Origin: Haloglomus salinum
GTDB taxonomy: Archaea > Halobacteriota > Halobacteria > Halobacteriales > Haloarculaceae
Direction of reading: 5' to 3'
Length of the DNA stretch: 64,000 bases
NCBI RefSeq assembly: GCF_024298825.1
Contig: NZ_CP101153.1
Coordinates: 3,286,001 to 3,350,000 of the forward strand
Of this stretch, positions 7,528-16,668 are shown in pieces. The notes beneath the pieces are model-generated. The model was not told the origin of the DNA, ran no database searches, and worked only from the letters and a program-made list of their open reading frames with translations. The position numbers were made by a program, and so were the translations under genes. Each line of letters starts with the position of its first letter. Position 1 is the first letter of the stretch.

Positions 7528-8889
7528 ATGGCCGACTTCGAGATGCTCGTCATCGGTGGCGGTACCGGCAACAACGTCGCGGCGGCAGCAGCGGACGCGG
7601 GACTGGAGACGGCACTCGTCGAGCCCGACAAGCTCGGCGGCACCTGTCTCAACCGCGGCTGCAACCCGTCGAAGATGCTCATCCAGGCCGCGAACGCGGC
7701 GAACGCGGTCCGGGACGCCGAGAAGTTCCACGTCGACACGACGCTCGACGGCGTAGACCACGGCACCATCACCGGCGAGATGGACGACCTGCTGTCGGGC
7801 ATCGCCGCCGACATGGAGGCCCGCTACCGCGAGAAGGAGCACCTCACCCTGTTCGACGAGTACACGGAGTTCGCCGACGAGCGGACCGTCGAACTGGGCG
7901 GCGAGGAGGTCACGGCCGACCGGGTCGTCGTCGCGACCGGGAGCCGCCCCATCGTCCCGCCCATCGGCGGCCTCACCGACACGGACTACCTGACGAGTCA
8001 GGAGGCACTCTACCTGGACGAGGCCCCCGACAGCCTCGTCATCCTCGGCGGCGGCTACATCGCGGTCGAACTGGGCTACGCACTCGACGCGCTCGGGACG
8101 GACGTGACCATCGTGGAGATGATGGACTCGCTGGTCCCCCGCGAGGACGGCGCGGTCGCCGAGGCGTTCACCGACATCGCCGCCGAGCGCCACGACGTGT
8201 ACACGGGCCACCGCGTGACCGCGGTCGAGGGCGGCTCGACGAAGACGGTCCACGCCGAGACCGAAGCCGGCGACGAGATTGCCGTCGAGGGAGACGAGGT
8301 GCTGGTCGCGCTCGGTCGGCGCCCGAACAGCGACCAGCTCGACCTCGAAGCGGCGGGTATCGAAACCGACGACAACGGGTTCATCGTGACCGACGACTAC
8401 CTGGGAACGACGGCCGAGAACGTCTGGGCACAGGGTGACGTGGCGGACAACGCGATGTTCAAGCACTCCGGCGACTACGAGACCGACCACGTCGTCGCCA
8501 ACGCGGTCCATGGCCAGCAGCGGGCGCTGGACCTGTCGGCGATGCCCCACGTCATCTTCACGGAGCCGCAGATCGGCGGCGTCGGCGCCACCGAGGAGGA
8601 ACTGGCAGAGGCCGGCACCGAGTACGTCGTCGGCCGGGCGGCGTACGCGGATTCGGCGATGGGTCGGGCGAAGAAGCTGGAGGACGGCTTCGCGAAGGTG
8701 CTGGCGGCGCCCGACGGCGAACTGCTGGGCTGTCACGTCATCGGCTACGAGGCCTCGACGCTGCTGCACGAGGCCGTCGTGGCGATGCGGAACGGCGTCA
8801 CCGTCCCCAAACTGGCCGACACCATCCACGCCCACCCGACGCTGAACAAGGTGATGGTGGCTGCCTTCCGGGACGCGTCCGCCGAGTAA
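7528..8889 (+). CDS. FAD-dependent disulfide reductase (bis-gamma-glutamylcystine reductase or dihydrolipoyl dehydrogenase-like)
   Basis: A 453-residue class I pyridine-nucleotide disulfide oxidoreductase. FAD-binding GGGTGNNVAAA (10-20) comes first. The redox-active pair is C40/C45 in GGTCLNRGCNPSK. The NAD(P)H-binding GGGYIAVELG lies near 175-184, the second FAD contact WAQGDVAD near 309-316, and the C-terminal dimer domain ends in HAHPTLNK, whose His is the usual acid-base residue. There is no N-terminal metal-binding domain and no C-terminal Cys pair, so a mercuric reductase is unlikely. In halobacteria a close relative reduces bis-gamma-glutamylcystine, the oxidised form of their main thiol; that role fits but is not proven. 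It stands alone behind the 7463-7488 repeat. Confidence 0.87.
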   Translation: MADFEMLVIGGGTGNNVAAAAADAGLETALVEPDKLGGTCLNRGCNPSKMLIQAANAANAVRDAEKFHVDTTLDGVDHGTITGEMDDLLSGIAADMEARYREKEHLTLFDEYTEFADERTVELGGEEVTADRVVVATGSRPIVPPIGGLTDTDYLTSQEALYLDEAPDSLVILGGGYIAVELGYALDALGTDVTIVEMMDSLVPREDGAVAEAFTDIAAERHDVYTGHRVTAVEGGSTKTVHAETEAGDEIAVEGDEVLVALGRRPNSDQLDLEAAGIETDDNGFIVTDDYLGTTAENVWAQGDVADNAMFKHSGDYETDHVVANAVHGQQRALDLSAMPHVIFTEPQIGGVGATEEELAEAGTEYVVGRAAYADSAMGRAKKLEDGFAKVLAAPDGELLGCHVIGYEASTLLHEAVVAMRNGVTVPKLADTIHAHPTLNKVMVAAFRDASAE

Positions 8890-9090
8890 CGAATACTGGC
8901 TTGTCCGTTCTATTCAACTTACAGACGCCTCGTGGTGCGAACGTAATCGCGGGATTCCAGGGATAGTGAGGTGGGTATTGAATAGCTTGATATCGTCTTG
9001 CCGAGTCGAAACGGATTCGATGGCGACATCTCCCCGTGAGGGCCTCGCCGTCGCTTCCGGACGTGTGTGTCACCGGCACATGCACGGGGC

Positions 9091-9107
9091 GATTACTTGT
9101 GGTAACT
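9091..9107. promoter_or_regulatory. Imperfect operator palindrome GATTACT-TGT-GGTAACT
   Basis: This 17-base site matches GGTTACT-N3-AGTAACC at 11 of 14 arm positions and keeps the inner TTACT/GTAAC pairing. It sits 17 bases before the ATG at 9124, comparable to the site 4 bases before the ATG at 3720. Confidence 0.5.
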
Positions 9108-9123
9108 CCTCGAACCGTGGGGT

Positions 9124-9489
9124 ATGTCACAGCGAAACGAGACAAGCGGCGGAGCGGACGACTGCACCACGACGGAATCGTTCGACGACCACGGAATCGA
9201 TGATGGTGCGGACCTGATTACCGCGACCTACTACCGGCTGGCATCGACGGATATCGGGTTCGAGCCCACCGAGACGTTCTTCGATCGCCTGGAATCTGCG
9301 TTCGTCTGGACGTACCTCGGCACCGTCGACGCGACGGGGGTCCCCGACCACGTGTTGGCGGCGGTCGAGGACGCACGGGCGCTCACACGCGAGGAGTTCG
9401 CCGACCAACCCGACGCCGACCTCCGGACCGACGTGATTCCGGCGTTCTACCGGCGTGTTGCCGGCTTCCACTGCGTCTACCGGGACTGA
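9124..9489 (+). CDS. Hypothetical acidic protein in the redox island
   Basis: A 121-residue soluble acidic protein with an Asp/Thr-rich lead (about 1-30) and a helical body: LITATYYRLASTDIG, FFDRLESAFVWTYLGTVD, VPDHVLAAVEDARALTREEF and VIPAFYRRVAGFHCVYRD. There is no signal peptide, membrane segment or metal motif. I do not recognise the family. The codon use and acidity match neighbouring genes, and the promoter carries the island palindrome (9091-9107), so it is probably a real, coregulated gene. It precedes the halocyanin fusion gene by 213 bases in the same direction. Confidence 0.6.
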   Translation: MSQRNETSGGADDCTTTESFDDHGIDDGADLITATYYRLASTDIGFEPTETFFDRLESAFVWTYLGTVDATGVPDHVLAAVEDARALTREEFADQPDADLRTDVIPAFYRRVAGFHCVYRD

Positions 9490-9702
9490 GGCCTCCCGAG
9501 CCCCCCTCGCGTATCCACCGCCAGCAGGACCTCCTTATTCTTCCCTATTGACATTTCGAGGAACCGCGGCGATTGATGAGTGACTCCGTCCCCGGTCCCA
9601 CTATCATCCAAATACCCGCGCCGGCTGTGCGAACGGGTATCATGACCGGGCGAGCACACGAGCGCCGCACCCTCAATGCGGGGGCCGGGAAACCCGCAGC
9701 CG

Positions 9703-11835
9703 ATGACAGACAGACGCGCACGACGACGCGACCTCCTCCGCTGGGGAGGTCTCGCGACCGCTGCCGCCCTTGCGGGCTGTTCGGGGTCACAGAACACCGG
9801 TGACGGGGACGACCCGACGGACACGGCGACGGGAACTCCGTCGCCCGCGGCGAGCAGCGGTGGTCCGCCCGGCGCGGACGTACTGGGTTCGGAAGGGAGT
9901 CTCCAGTCCAGTGCGACCGTCCGGGCCGGCGTCCTCGATAGCGACCAGGGAGCCGGGAAGTTCGTCTTCACGCCCGCAGTCGTCTTCGTCGAGCAGGGCG
10001 CCACGGTGACGTGGGAGATGGAGGGCGCATCCCACTCCGTGACCGCGTACGCCGACGGGAACGACCGGTCACACCGCATCCCCGACGGCGCCGACGCCTG
10101 GGACTCCGGACTGAAGGAGGGTGGCACCACCTGGGAGCGGACCTTCGAGACGACGGGCGTCCACAACTACTTCTGCAAACCGCACGAGGGACTCGGGATG
10201 GTCGGCATCGTCGTGGTCGGCGAGGTCGCCGACGGCCCGGGGACGACCCAGCCCTCGGAGCTGTCGGGGAAGGCGGCCACCCACCTCTCGATGCAGCTCG
10301 AGAACGCCGGCATCGGCGGTGGCAACGGCGGCGATGGCGGTGGCCAGCAGTACGGCTGGCAGCAGGCGACCACCGACTCGTACTGGTACTCGCTGTACAA
10401 CATGTCGACCAACATCGCCATGAGCGGGAACGGGGTGCGGTTCCCCCACAACGAGCAGCAGCGCGAGGCGCTCAACAAGCGCCTGCCCGCCATCCTCCAG
10501 GCCGCGGGTGCCGACAAGCCGCCGGTCAAGAACCCCTGGCTGAACATGGCGCCGTTCACGGAGGGCTCCCCGAAGTTCACCCAGAAGCCGGTGCTCTCCG
10601 GCGACGACGGCCGGCCGGACGCTTCGACGCTGCGCTGGGACAAGGCCGAATCCTCGAAGACGGTCTCCCCGTCCTCGGTCGGGTGGACCCACCTGAAGGG
10701 GATTACGTGGGCCAAGAACTTCGAGGAGCACAGGGACATCCTGCCCGGTTCGATGAAGCCGCTCGTGCGGGCACAGGTGCTGACCACGCTCGCCCAGATC
10801 GGGACGAACGCGACCCTCATCGCTGGCGGCCCGGCGGGCAACGGGGCGCTCACGAAGGGCGACTCGCTCGAGCTCGTCTCCGGCTTCGAGCCCGGGTCCG
10901 GCGAGGTGACCGACGACACCACCCGCATCAAGCACCACACGTCGATGCTGTGGTTCCTCGCGGACCTGCACAGCCTCGCGGCCAACGAGTGGTTCGGCTA
11001 CGTCAACCCGGAGCCGCTCGTCCCGCTGCAGGGCATCCGCAAGTTGATGAACGGGATGTTCAAGACGACGAGCCAGGCGTTCGACCCGGAGACGGCCGCC
11101 CAGGCCGGCAGCCCGCGTGACCTGGGGCTGCTGCTGGGCGGGGTCGGCTGGTTCGGCTCGCAGGCCGAGGGCGAGATGGCGTCGAACGCCGCCACCTATG
11201 CCAACGGCATCGCCGCCCAACTGGAGGGCAGTATCGAAGCCAGCGGCCAGGTCAGCGCCGAGATCGACAACCAGGCTGCCGCACAGGGCGCGGTCGGCCA
11301 GGGGCTCGCCTGGGCCTCGCAGCTCGACGGCGTCGACCACCTCGGCACCGCGCGGGACACGCTGGGGTACATGCGCGACGAACTGTTCGACGCCGACAGC
11401 GGGCTCTACCGGGCCGGCGCCGGCTCCACCCAGACCTACACCGCCCGTGACGTGGGCGACATCACGGGCGGCGTCAACGCCGCGAACGCGGTGCTCGGGC
11501 TCGGCAGCGTGAAGGAGCAGTACGCGCAGTTCTTCGACCAGTGTGTCAACCGCGGCCGCCTCCAGCGCGCCGAGCGGCCGCCGTCCCGCAATCAGGACGC
11601 CGAGTACACCCTGCCGCTCCCGCCGACGGCCGGCGGCGAGTTCGGGCAGGCCGCCGTCTACAACGGCGAGGTCGAGTACGACGCCGATACCGACTCGTGG
11701 TCGGTCACCGACGAACGGTTCTACACCGCGGAGGCGCTCTACCTCGCCAACCAGGAAATCTGGTTGTCGAACTGGGGCGGCGACTTCTACGGTGGGAGTG
11801 GCGTCCCCGGGCAGACCGACGAGCCGCCGAACTGA
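9703..11835 (+). CDS. Halocyanin (blue copper) domain fused to a large unknown domain; Tat lipoprotein
   Basis: A 710-residue exported lipoprotein. ATG 9703 yields RRARRRDLLRWGG and the lipobox LAGC (Cys 26), then a Ser/Thr/Gly linker. Residues about 70-175 are a plastocyanin-like domain with the type 1 copper ligands H111 (ASHSVTAY), C158 and H161 (HNYFCKPHEGLGM) and M166. This should carry electrons on the outer face of the membrane. Residues about 185-710 form a second, alpha-helical region with a Gly-rich linker (GGGNGGDGGG) and blocks such as GITWAKNFEEHRD, IKHHTSMLWFLADL and MRDELFDADSGLYRAG. I do not recognise it; the last block recalls alpha/alpha-barrel repeats. Ordinary halocyanins are 130-180 residues, so this fusion is unusual. 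Confidence 0.85.
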   Translation: MTDRRARRRDLLRWGGLATAAALAGCSGSQNTGDGDDPTDTATGTPSPAASSGGPPGADVLGSEGSLQSSATVRAGVLDSDQGAGKFVFTPAVVFVEQGATVTWEMEGASHSVTAYADGNDRSHRIPDGADAWDSGLKEGGTTWERTFETTGVHNYFCKPHEGLGMVGIVVVGEVADGPGTTQPSELSGKAATHLSMQLENAGIGGGNGGDGGGQQYGWQQATTDSYWYSLYNMSTNIAMSGNGVRFPHNEQQREALNKRLPAILQAAGADKPPVKNPWLNMAPFTEGSPKFTQKPVLSGDDGRPDASTLRWDKAESSKTVSPSSVGWTHLKGITWAKNFEEHRDILPGSMKPLVRAQVLTTLAQIGTNATLIAGGPAGNGALTKGDSLELVSGFEPGSGEVTDDTTRIKHHTSMLWFLADLHSLAANEWFGYVNPEPLVPLQGIRKLMNGMFKTTSQAFDPETAAQAGSPRDLGLLLGGVGWFGSQAEGEMASNAATYANGIAAQLEGSIEASGQVSAEIDNQAAAQGAVGQGLAWASQLDGVDHLGTARDTLGYMRDELFDADSGLYRAGAGSTQTYTARDVGDITGGVNAANAVLGLGSVKEQYAQFFDQCVNRGRLQRAERPPSRNQDAEYTLPLPPTAGGEFGQAAVYNGEVEYDADTDSWSVTDERFYTAEALYLANQEIWLSNWGGDFYGGSGVPGQTDEPPN

Positions 11836-12146
11836 TACGGGCGCCCCCGGGCACACGGCCGCGGTGCAGCCAAGGCCGTGGAACCCGTCCGGACCGTGGT
11901 TGCTCCGGCCCACCGTCGAGTCCCCGGTCCCGTCGCCGGACGCTCCCCGTCGCGGGCCTCGAACGCGTGGCTGGGGTCCGCGAATGCCCGGGGTGGCATC
12001 CCGCGGGCGGACATCGGTGACCCGCACCTCCCCCGCCACGTGGCAGCGGCCGATGAACGCGCCCGTGTATGCATCCCCCCTGCACGAGAGCGGTTACTTA
12101 TAGTAATCCTCGTGCCTCCTCACGGGCAGGTGAGTACCGACGACTG
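11836..12146. promoter_or_regulatory. Intergenic region with promoter of the 12147 gene
   Basis: There is no credible gene in these 311 bases; open frames here are Pro/Arg-rich. The only structured element is GGTTACT-TAT-AGTAATC at 12092-12108, a 13-of-14 match to the island palindrome, whose centre ACTTATAG could also serve as a TATA box about 42 bases before the ATG at 12147. Confidence 0.55.
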
Positions 12147-13031
12147 ATGGACGCGGATACGCTACACGAGCGCACACTCCGGCCCCGGACGCTGGGTCGG
12201 AACCTCCGGGACGCGCTCGCGGACCTGTTCTCCCAGGAGTTCTCCTTCTCGACGGGACATCTGACGGCGCTGCTGGGCGGCTGTCTGTTCGCCCCGTCGC
12301 TGTTGACCTTCTGGTTCATCAACGGGCTGCTGGACTTCTCGACCGCGGTCGCGCTGGGGACGGTCGCGTCGGCGGCGGGCCTGCAGGTCCGGCTGCTGGC
12401 CTACCTGCTGCTCGTCCCGACTTTCCTCCTGCTGCGTATCGGGGTCCACCTCGCGCACCCGGGCCACCGGAAGCAGGTGCTGGCCGGCTCCTGCCCCCGG
12501 ACGGACGTACTGAGCCTGGACTGGTTCAGCGTCGGCATCCTCGCGACCGGGCTGCCGCTGTCACTGCAGTCGCTCGGCCCCTGGGTCGTCATGAACGCGG
12601 TGTTGCTGGTCGGCGTGTTGCTCGTCCCCCAGGTCACCAGCGGCCGGGTGGCCGTCGGGAGCAAGGTCGTCGCCATCGTCGTCGCCCCGGCGCTGTTCTT
12701 CTACGCCAGGTACGGAGCGATGGTGTCGGTGCTCCCGGAGCCGGCAGCCTTCCTCGGGCCGGTCGCCACGACCACGCTCTCGGACGGCACGACGGCACAG
12801 CTGATGGAACTGGCGAACAGCCTGCTCGTCGGGCCGCTCCTGGTCGCGGGCTTCGCCCTGCTGATGAACTACCTCCTCACCCATCCGGAGGTCCGTGACA
12901 TCCCCGTGGTCCAGCACAGCCTGCCGAATCGGGACCCCATCCGGGTCGTGGGCCTGAGCGCCGCGCTGGGGACGGTCTTCTACCTCCTCGTGGTCGCGGG
13001 TGCGTCCGGCGGGCTCGTCGTCGTGCCCTGA
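12147..13031 (+). CDS. Polytopic membrane protein linked to the halocyanin gene
   Basis: A 294-residue membrane protein. ATG 12147 was chosen because the sequence upstream in frame is not protein-like. Hydrophobic stretches lie at about 33-52, 57-98 (probably two helices), 125-160 (two), 170-195, 220-242 and 262-290, giving roughly seven or eight helices. A soluble loop holds HPGHRKQVLAGSCPRTD. No cofactor-binding motif is obvious and I do not recognise the family. Its position just after the halocyanin fusion and behind the same palindromic site suggests it is the membrane partner of that exported electron carrier, which is inference from context. Confidence 0.75.
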   Translation: MDADTLHERTLRPRTLGRNLRDALADLFSQEFSFSTGHLTALLGGCLFAPSLLTFWFINGLLDFSTAVALGTVASAAGLQVRLLAYLLLVPTFLLLRIGVHLAHPGHRKQVLAGSCPRTDVLSLDWFSVGILATGLPLSLQSLGPWVVMNAVLLVGVLLVPQVTSGRVAVGSKVVAIVVAPALFFYARYGAMVSVLPEPAAFLGPVATTTLSDGTTAQLMELANSLLVGPLLVAGFALLMNYLLTHPEVRDIPVVQHSLPNRDPIRVVGLSAALGTVFYLLVVAGASGGLVVVP

Positions 13032-13155
13032 GTACGGGACCGGAGTCGAGAAAGAGCGCCTGGGTGCTCTCCGCCGCTACGGGAAACTATCGCGTACCGG
13101 ATAACCGACGCACACCCGACCCGGATTTATTACCGAACCACCCGCCGGACCGGGT

Positions 13156-14565
13156 ATGAGCACGTTCGTGGTGGTCGGCGGGGACGCCGCCGGCATGTCA
13201 GCAGCGAGCAAGGCCAAGCGCGACGACCCCGACCTCGACGTGGTGGTGTTCGAGAAGGGCGAGTGGGTCTCCTACGGGGCCTGCGGGCTCCCGTACTACA
13301 TCAAGGGCGAGATTCAGTCGCTGGAGAGCCTCGTCTCTGTGACGCCGGAGGAGTTCTGCGAGGAACGAGGCATCGACCTGCGGACGGGTCACGAGGTCGT
13401 CGGCATCGACCCCGACGAACGGACCGTGACCGCACGCGGCGAGGACGGCGAGGTCGTCCAGCCGTACGATGCGCTGCTGCTGGCGACCGGCGCGGCGGCC
13501 GTCACCCCGCCCATCGACGGGCTGGAGCGCGAGGGCGTCTTCACACTCGGGTCGATGTCCGACGGCGCGGACCTCCGGGAGTACGTCTCCCGGGCCCGCT
13601 CGGAGGACGACCTCATGCAGCCCGACCGGGGGCCAGCCTGCCAGTTCCTCGAGACCTGCCGCGGCCCAGTGGGGGTGGTCGGCGGCGGCTACATCGGGGT
13701 AGAGATGGCCGAGGCACTCGCGGCCAACGACTTCGAGGTCCACCTGTTCCAGCGCGGCGACCGCATCCTGAAGTCGTTCAGCGAGGCGACGAGCGAGAGC
13801 GTCCTCGACCACCTCGGCGAGCAAGACGTGCGGGTCCACCTCGGCGCCTCCGTCGAGGAACTCGCCGGCGGTGACCGCGTCGAGACGGTCGTCACCACGG
13901 AGGACCGGGTGCCCGTCGACATGGTCCTGGTCGGCACCGGCGTCGACCCGCGGACCGACCTCGCGGAGGACGCTGGCGTCGAACTCGGGGAGACGGGCGC
14001 CATCACGACCGACGCGTACCGGGAGACGAACCTGTCGGACGTGTACGCGGCCGGCGACTGCGCGGAGGCGACCCACGTCGTCACCGGAGAACCGGCGTAC
14101 GTCCCGCTGGCGCTGACCGCCAACCGCCACGGCCGGGCCATCGGGCAGACGGTCGCCGGCTCCCCGACGGAGGGCGGCGGCGTCGCGGGGACGGCCGCCA
14201 TCAAGGCGTTCGAGGTCGAGGCCGCGCGGACCGGCGTGCTCGACCACGAGGAGGCCCGCGAGGCCGGGTTCGAGCCGCTTACCGACACCATCACCGCGAA
14301 ATCACGGGCCGGCTACTACCCGGAGGGCGGCACCGTGCAGGTGACACTGACCATCGATAAACCGTCCGGGCGCGTGCTGGGCGGGAGCCTCGTCTCCGAG
14401 TACGGGGAGGGCGCGGTCCACCGGAGCCATGCGCTGGTCGGCGCTGTCACCGAGGGTGTCGCCGTCGACGAACTGTCGAACTACGACCTCGCGTATGCAC
14501 CCCCGTTCAACACCACCTGGGACCCCGTACTCACGGCAGCGAAGGTGGTTGGCGGGCAGCGGTAG
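13156..14565 (+). CDS. CoA-disulfide reductase/NADH oxidase family FAD protein
   Basis: A 469-residue flavoprotein with the single active-site Cys (C43 in SYGACGLPYYI) that defines CoA-disulfide reductases, NADH oxidases and peroxidases. FAD binding is shown by VVVGGDAAGMSAA (5-17) and VYAAGDCAE (about 294-302); NAD(P)H binding by VGVVGGGYIGVEMAEALA (about 171-190). The C-terminal motif NYDLAYAPPF followed by WDPVLTAAKV is typical of CoA-disulfide reductases, which reduce CoA disulfides, persulfides or polysulfide. No rhodanese domain is attached. A GTACCGGATAACC word lies at 13094-13106, similar to 3658-3671. With TauE and the other reductase this points to thiol/sulfur metabolism. Confidence 0.88.
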   Translation: MSTFVVVGGDAAGMSAASKAKRDDPDLDVVVFEKGEWVSYGACGLPYYIKGEIQSLESLVSVTPEEFCEERGIDLRTGHEVVGIDPDERTVTARGEDGEVVQPYDALLLATGAAAVTPPIDGLEREGVFTLGSMSDGADLREYVSRARSEDDLMQPDRGPACQFLETCRGPVGVVGGGYIGVEMAEALAANDFEVHLFQRGDRILKSFSEATSESVLDHLGEQDVRVHLGASVEELAGGDRVETVVTTEDRVPVDMVLVGTGVDPRTDLAEDAGVELGETGAITTDAYRETNLSDVYAAGDCAEATHVVTGEPAYVPLALTANRHGRAIGQTVAGSPTEGGGVAGTAAIKAFEVEAARTGVLDHEEAREAGFEPLTDTITAKSRAGYYPEGGTVQVTLTIDKPSGRVLGGSLVSEYGEGAVHRSHALVGAVTEGVAVDELSNYDLAYAPPFNTTWDPVLTAAKVVGGQR

Positions 14566-14772
14566 GTCGGACACTCCACCCTGGTCCCGGCTCCGTCGTG
14601 AGGTCTCGTCGACCGCGACCCGTGACGGCTCCGCGGTCGGCATCCTCGCGGTCGCGATGCCGACGGGCTCCCGACACCGCGGACGGGCCTGTCGCTCGCT
14701 CGGAAGTGTCGATAAAACGGCCGTTTGGCCCTCCAGAAAGGGTTTGCCTACACGACTGCGAGCGGTGCCCGT

Positions 14773-16284
14773 ATGCGACGACGCGCCCTCCTTGCCGGCT
14801 TCGCAGCCGGAATCGGTGGACTCGCGGGCTGTAGCGAAGTGATCGGAAACCGGACGGGCTCCCCGAACGATGCGGGCGAACAGCCGACCGCCTCTCCGAC
14901 GCCCTCTCCCACGGGGACGTCAGACCCGGGCCAGAACCCCGACGACTGGGACCTCGGTGCGGCGAGTCTCGTGGACCTGGAGACGGCGAACAGAACGTAC
15001 GCGCTCGCCCCGCTCCGGTATCGCTCCGACGACGGGGCGAGCGTCCGGATGCGCTTCAGTTCGACCGAGACGGCCGACGGGCCGGCGACGGTCGAGGCGG
15101 AACTCCGGAACGAGAACCCCTTCGAGAACACGTTCCGGCTGGAGTGGACGCCGCCGTTCGGGCGACTCGCCAGCGATATCCCGGAGTCATTGGGCCTCCG
15201 GCAATCCGAGCACACCTACCGCGTCGGACTCGTCTTCGCCCCGACGGCGAACCACGAGCTCGTCGAGGAGCCGCCGGCGCTCGAACGCGCTGCCGACGGG
15301 CACTGGCGACTCGCCGGCGACTCGTTCCCGCAACTCCCCGAGCGCGTCCGACTCGCAGCCGACGAGACCGTTCGCGGGGAGTACGCCCTGGTCGGCCGTG
15401 CCGAAGGTGCCGGCCGTGGTCGGCCGCCCGGGATGTACGAGTTCTCCCGTGCGGGCGAACGCCCCGTCCGGGTGAGCGTCTGGCCCACCGATGCGCCCGG
15501 CCCGACGACCGATTCCCGGTTCACGGGGACCACTGTCCCCGACCTCCCGGGCGAGTCGGAGACGGCGTGGTTCCACGATGCCGACGCGAGCACGCCCTCG
15601 TTCGTCAGACCGAGCGTCGAGCGGACCGACCTCCCGGCTCGTGTCGAGTTCACGTTCGTCAATCACTCGCGGGAGTCGACACGCTGTGGCCACTGGAATC
15701 TCCACAAGCTCGTCGACGGCGAGTGGTTCCACCTCGGGCCCTACATCCACATGTCGGACTGCCGCAGTGTCGCCCCGGGCGACACGAATACCTGGACGAT
15801 GCGGGCGTCGACGGGTGAGATGGCGCCCTGCGAGGCGCAGCACTATCCGTTCCTGGGTGGTGGCCGGTACGCCGCCGTGGCGGGCTACGGACACGCGACG
15901 GCACGGAGTGCCGCCCTGGTCCAGTTCGACGCCCCCGCGGTATCGGTGGTCCCGACGGACGACGTGACGACGGAGCGAACGGACGGGCAGGTGACGGTCA
16001 CGTCCGATCGCTGGCGAACCGCGCCCGACGACGGGGACCGTTCGCGGGTCGAGCTCGTGCTCGAGCGGGCGGCGAGTGCCGATCGAACGCTCATCCCGGA
16101 ACAGGTGATGCGTCGCCGGCGCCGGGGCCTCCGGAACACGCTCGCCTTCGTCGCTCCCGATATCGAGCGGGTCGTCCTGCGCACGGACGACCGGACGACG
16201 GCCTGGACCGTCGGCTACGACGACGGTGCCGCCGGATTCAGGTACGAGGGCCAGGCGTACCGGGTCACCGAGAGTAGCCGGTAG
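14773..16284 (+). CDS. Secreted lipoprotein of unknown function
   Basis: A 503-residue exported protein. ATG 14773 gives a Tat-like lipobox signal, MRRRALLAGFAAGIGGLAGC, followed by a Thr/Ser/Pro linker (about 25-55). The mature part is beta-rich and acidic. Two similar halves each seem to hold a strand-rich fold, with motifs ENPFENTFRLEWTPPFG, VNHSRESTRCGHWNLHKLVD, GEWFHLGPYIHMSDCRSVAPGD and, at the end, TTAWTVGYDDGAAGF. These resemble Ig-like fibronectin-type modules found in other haloarchaeal lipoproteins, but I cannot name a family. The gene is monocistronic, 207 bases after the CoA-disulfide reductase gene. Confidence 0.75.
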   Translation: MRRRALLAGFAAGIGGLAGCSEVIGNRTGSPNDAGEQPTASPTPSPTGTSDPGQNPDDWDLGAASLVDLETANRTYALAPLRYRSDDGASVRMRFSSTETADGPATVEAELRNENPFENTFRLEWTPPFGRLASDIPESLGLRQSEHTYRVGLVFAPTANHELVEEPPALERAADGHWRLAGDSFPQLPERVRLAADETVRGEYALVGRAEGAGRGRPPGMYEFSRAGERPVRVSVWPTDAPGPTTDSRFTGTTVPDLPGESETAWFHDADASTPSFVRPSVERTDLPARVEFTFVNHSRESTRCGHWNLHKLVDGEWFHLGPYIHMSDCRSVAPGDTNTWTMRASTGEMAPCEAQHYPFLGGGRYAAVAGYGHATARSAALVQFDAPAVSVVPTDDVTTERTDGQVTVTSDRWRTAPDDGDRSRVELVLERAASADRTLIPEQVMRRRRRGLRNTLAFVAPDIERVVLRTDDRTTAWTVGYDDGAAGFRYEGQAYRVTESSR

Positions 16285-16339
16285 GCTGGGCACGCCCCGT
16301 TCATCCGGAGGGGCGGTCACTTCCAACTGGTACCGGTCG

Positions 16340-16621
16340 TTACGGTTCCTCGTCACGCAGTCGAGCTGCGATGGCCTCCAGCTCCGCCTTCCGGAAGGAC
16401 CGTTCGCCATCCACGGAGTCTGGGTCGAGCCCCTCGACCCGGTCCCGAACGATGGCCCGCATCTCGCGTTTCGGCGGGAGCGGCTTCCCCGTCACCTCCT
16501 CGCCCAGGGCGCCACAGATGGCCGCGAGGGCCTCCTTCGTGAAGTCGGTCGAGACGGCGCGTTCGTAGCGGCCGACGGCCAGGCGGATCTCGTCCCGTAA
16601 CTCGTCGACGGTGGGTGACAT
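16340..16621 (-). CDS. Small helical protein downstream of the vWA gene
   Basis: A 93-residue, all-helical, charged protein: MSPTVDELRDEIRLAVGRYE, then FTKEALAAICGALGEEVTG and FRKAELEAIAARLRDEE. No known motif is recognised. It lies 47 bases after the vWA gene in the same direction and is probably the last gene of the HEAT-vWA transcript (19179 down to 16340). It could be an adaptor of the vWA protein, but nothing in its sequence shows that. Confidence 0.65.
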   Translation of the reverse strand: MSPTVDELRDEIRLAVGRYERAVSTDFTKEALAAICGALGEEVTGKPLPPKREMRAIVRDRVEGLDPDSVDGERSFRKAELEAIAARLRDEEP

Positions 16622-16668
16622 ACCGGCCCGTCCACCGGACGCCCCCTGTTGTTTCCGGTTCGCCCGGT

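Noticed and set aside
7528-8889. Mercuric reductase (merA)
   Set aside because: There is no N-terminal heavy-metal domain and no C-terminal Cys pair, and no mer regulator or transporter is adjacent; the disulfide-reductase reading is safer.
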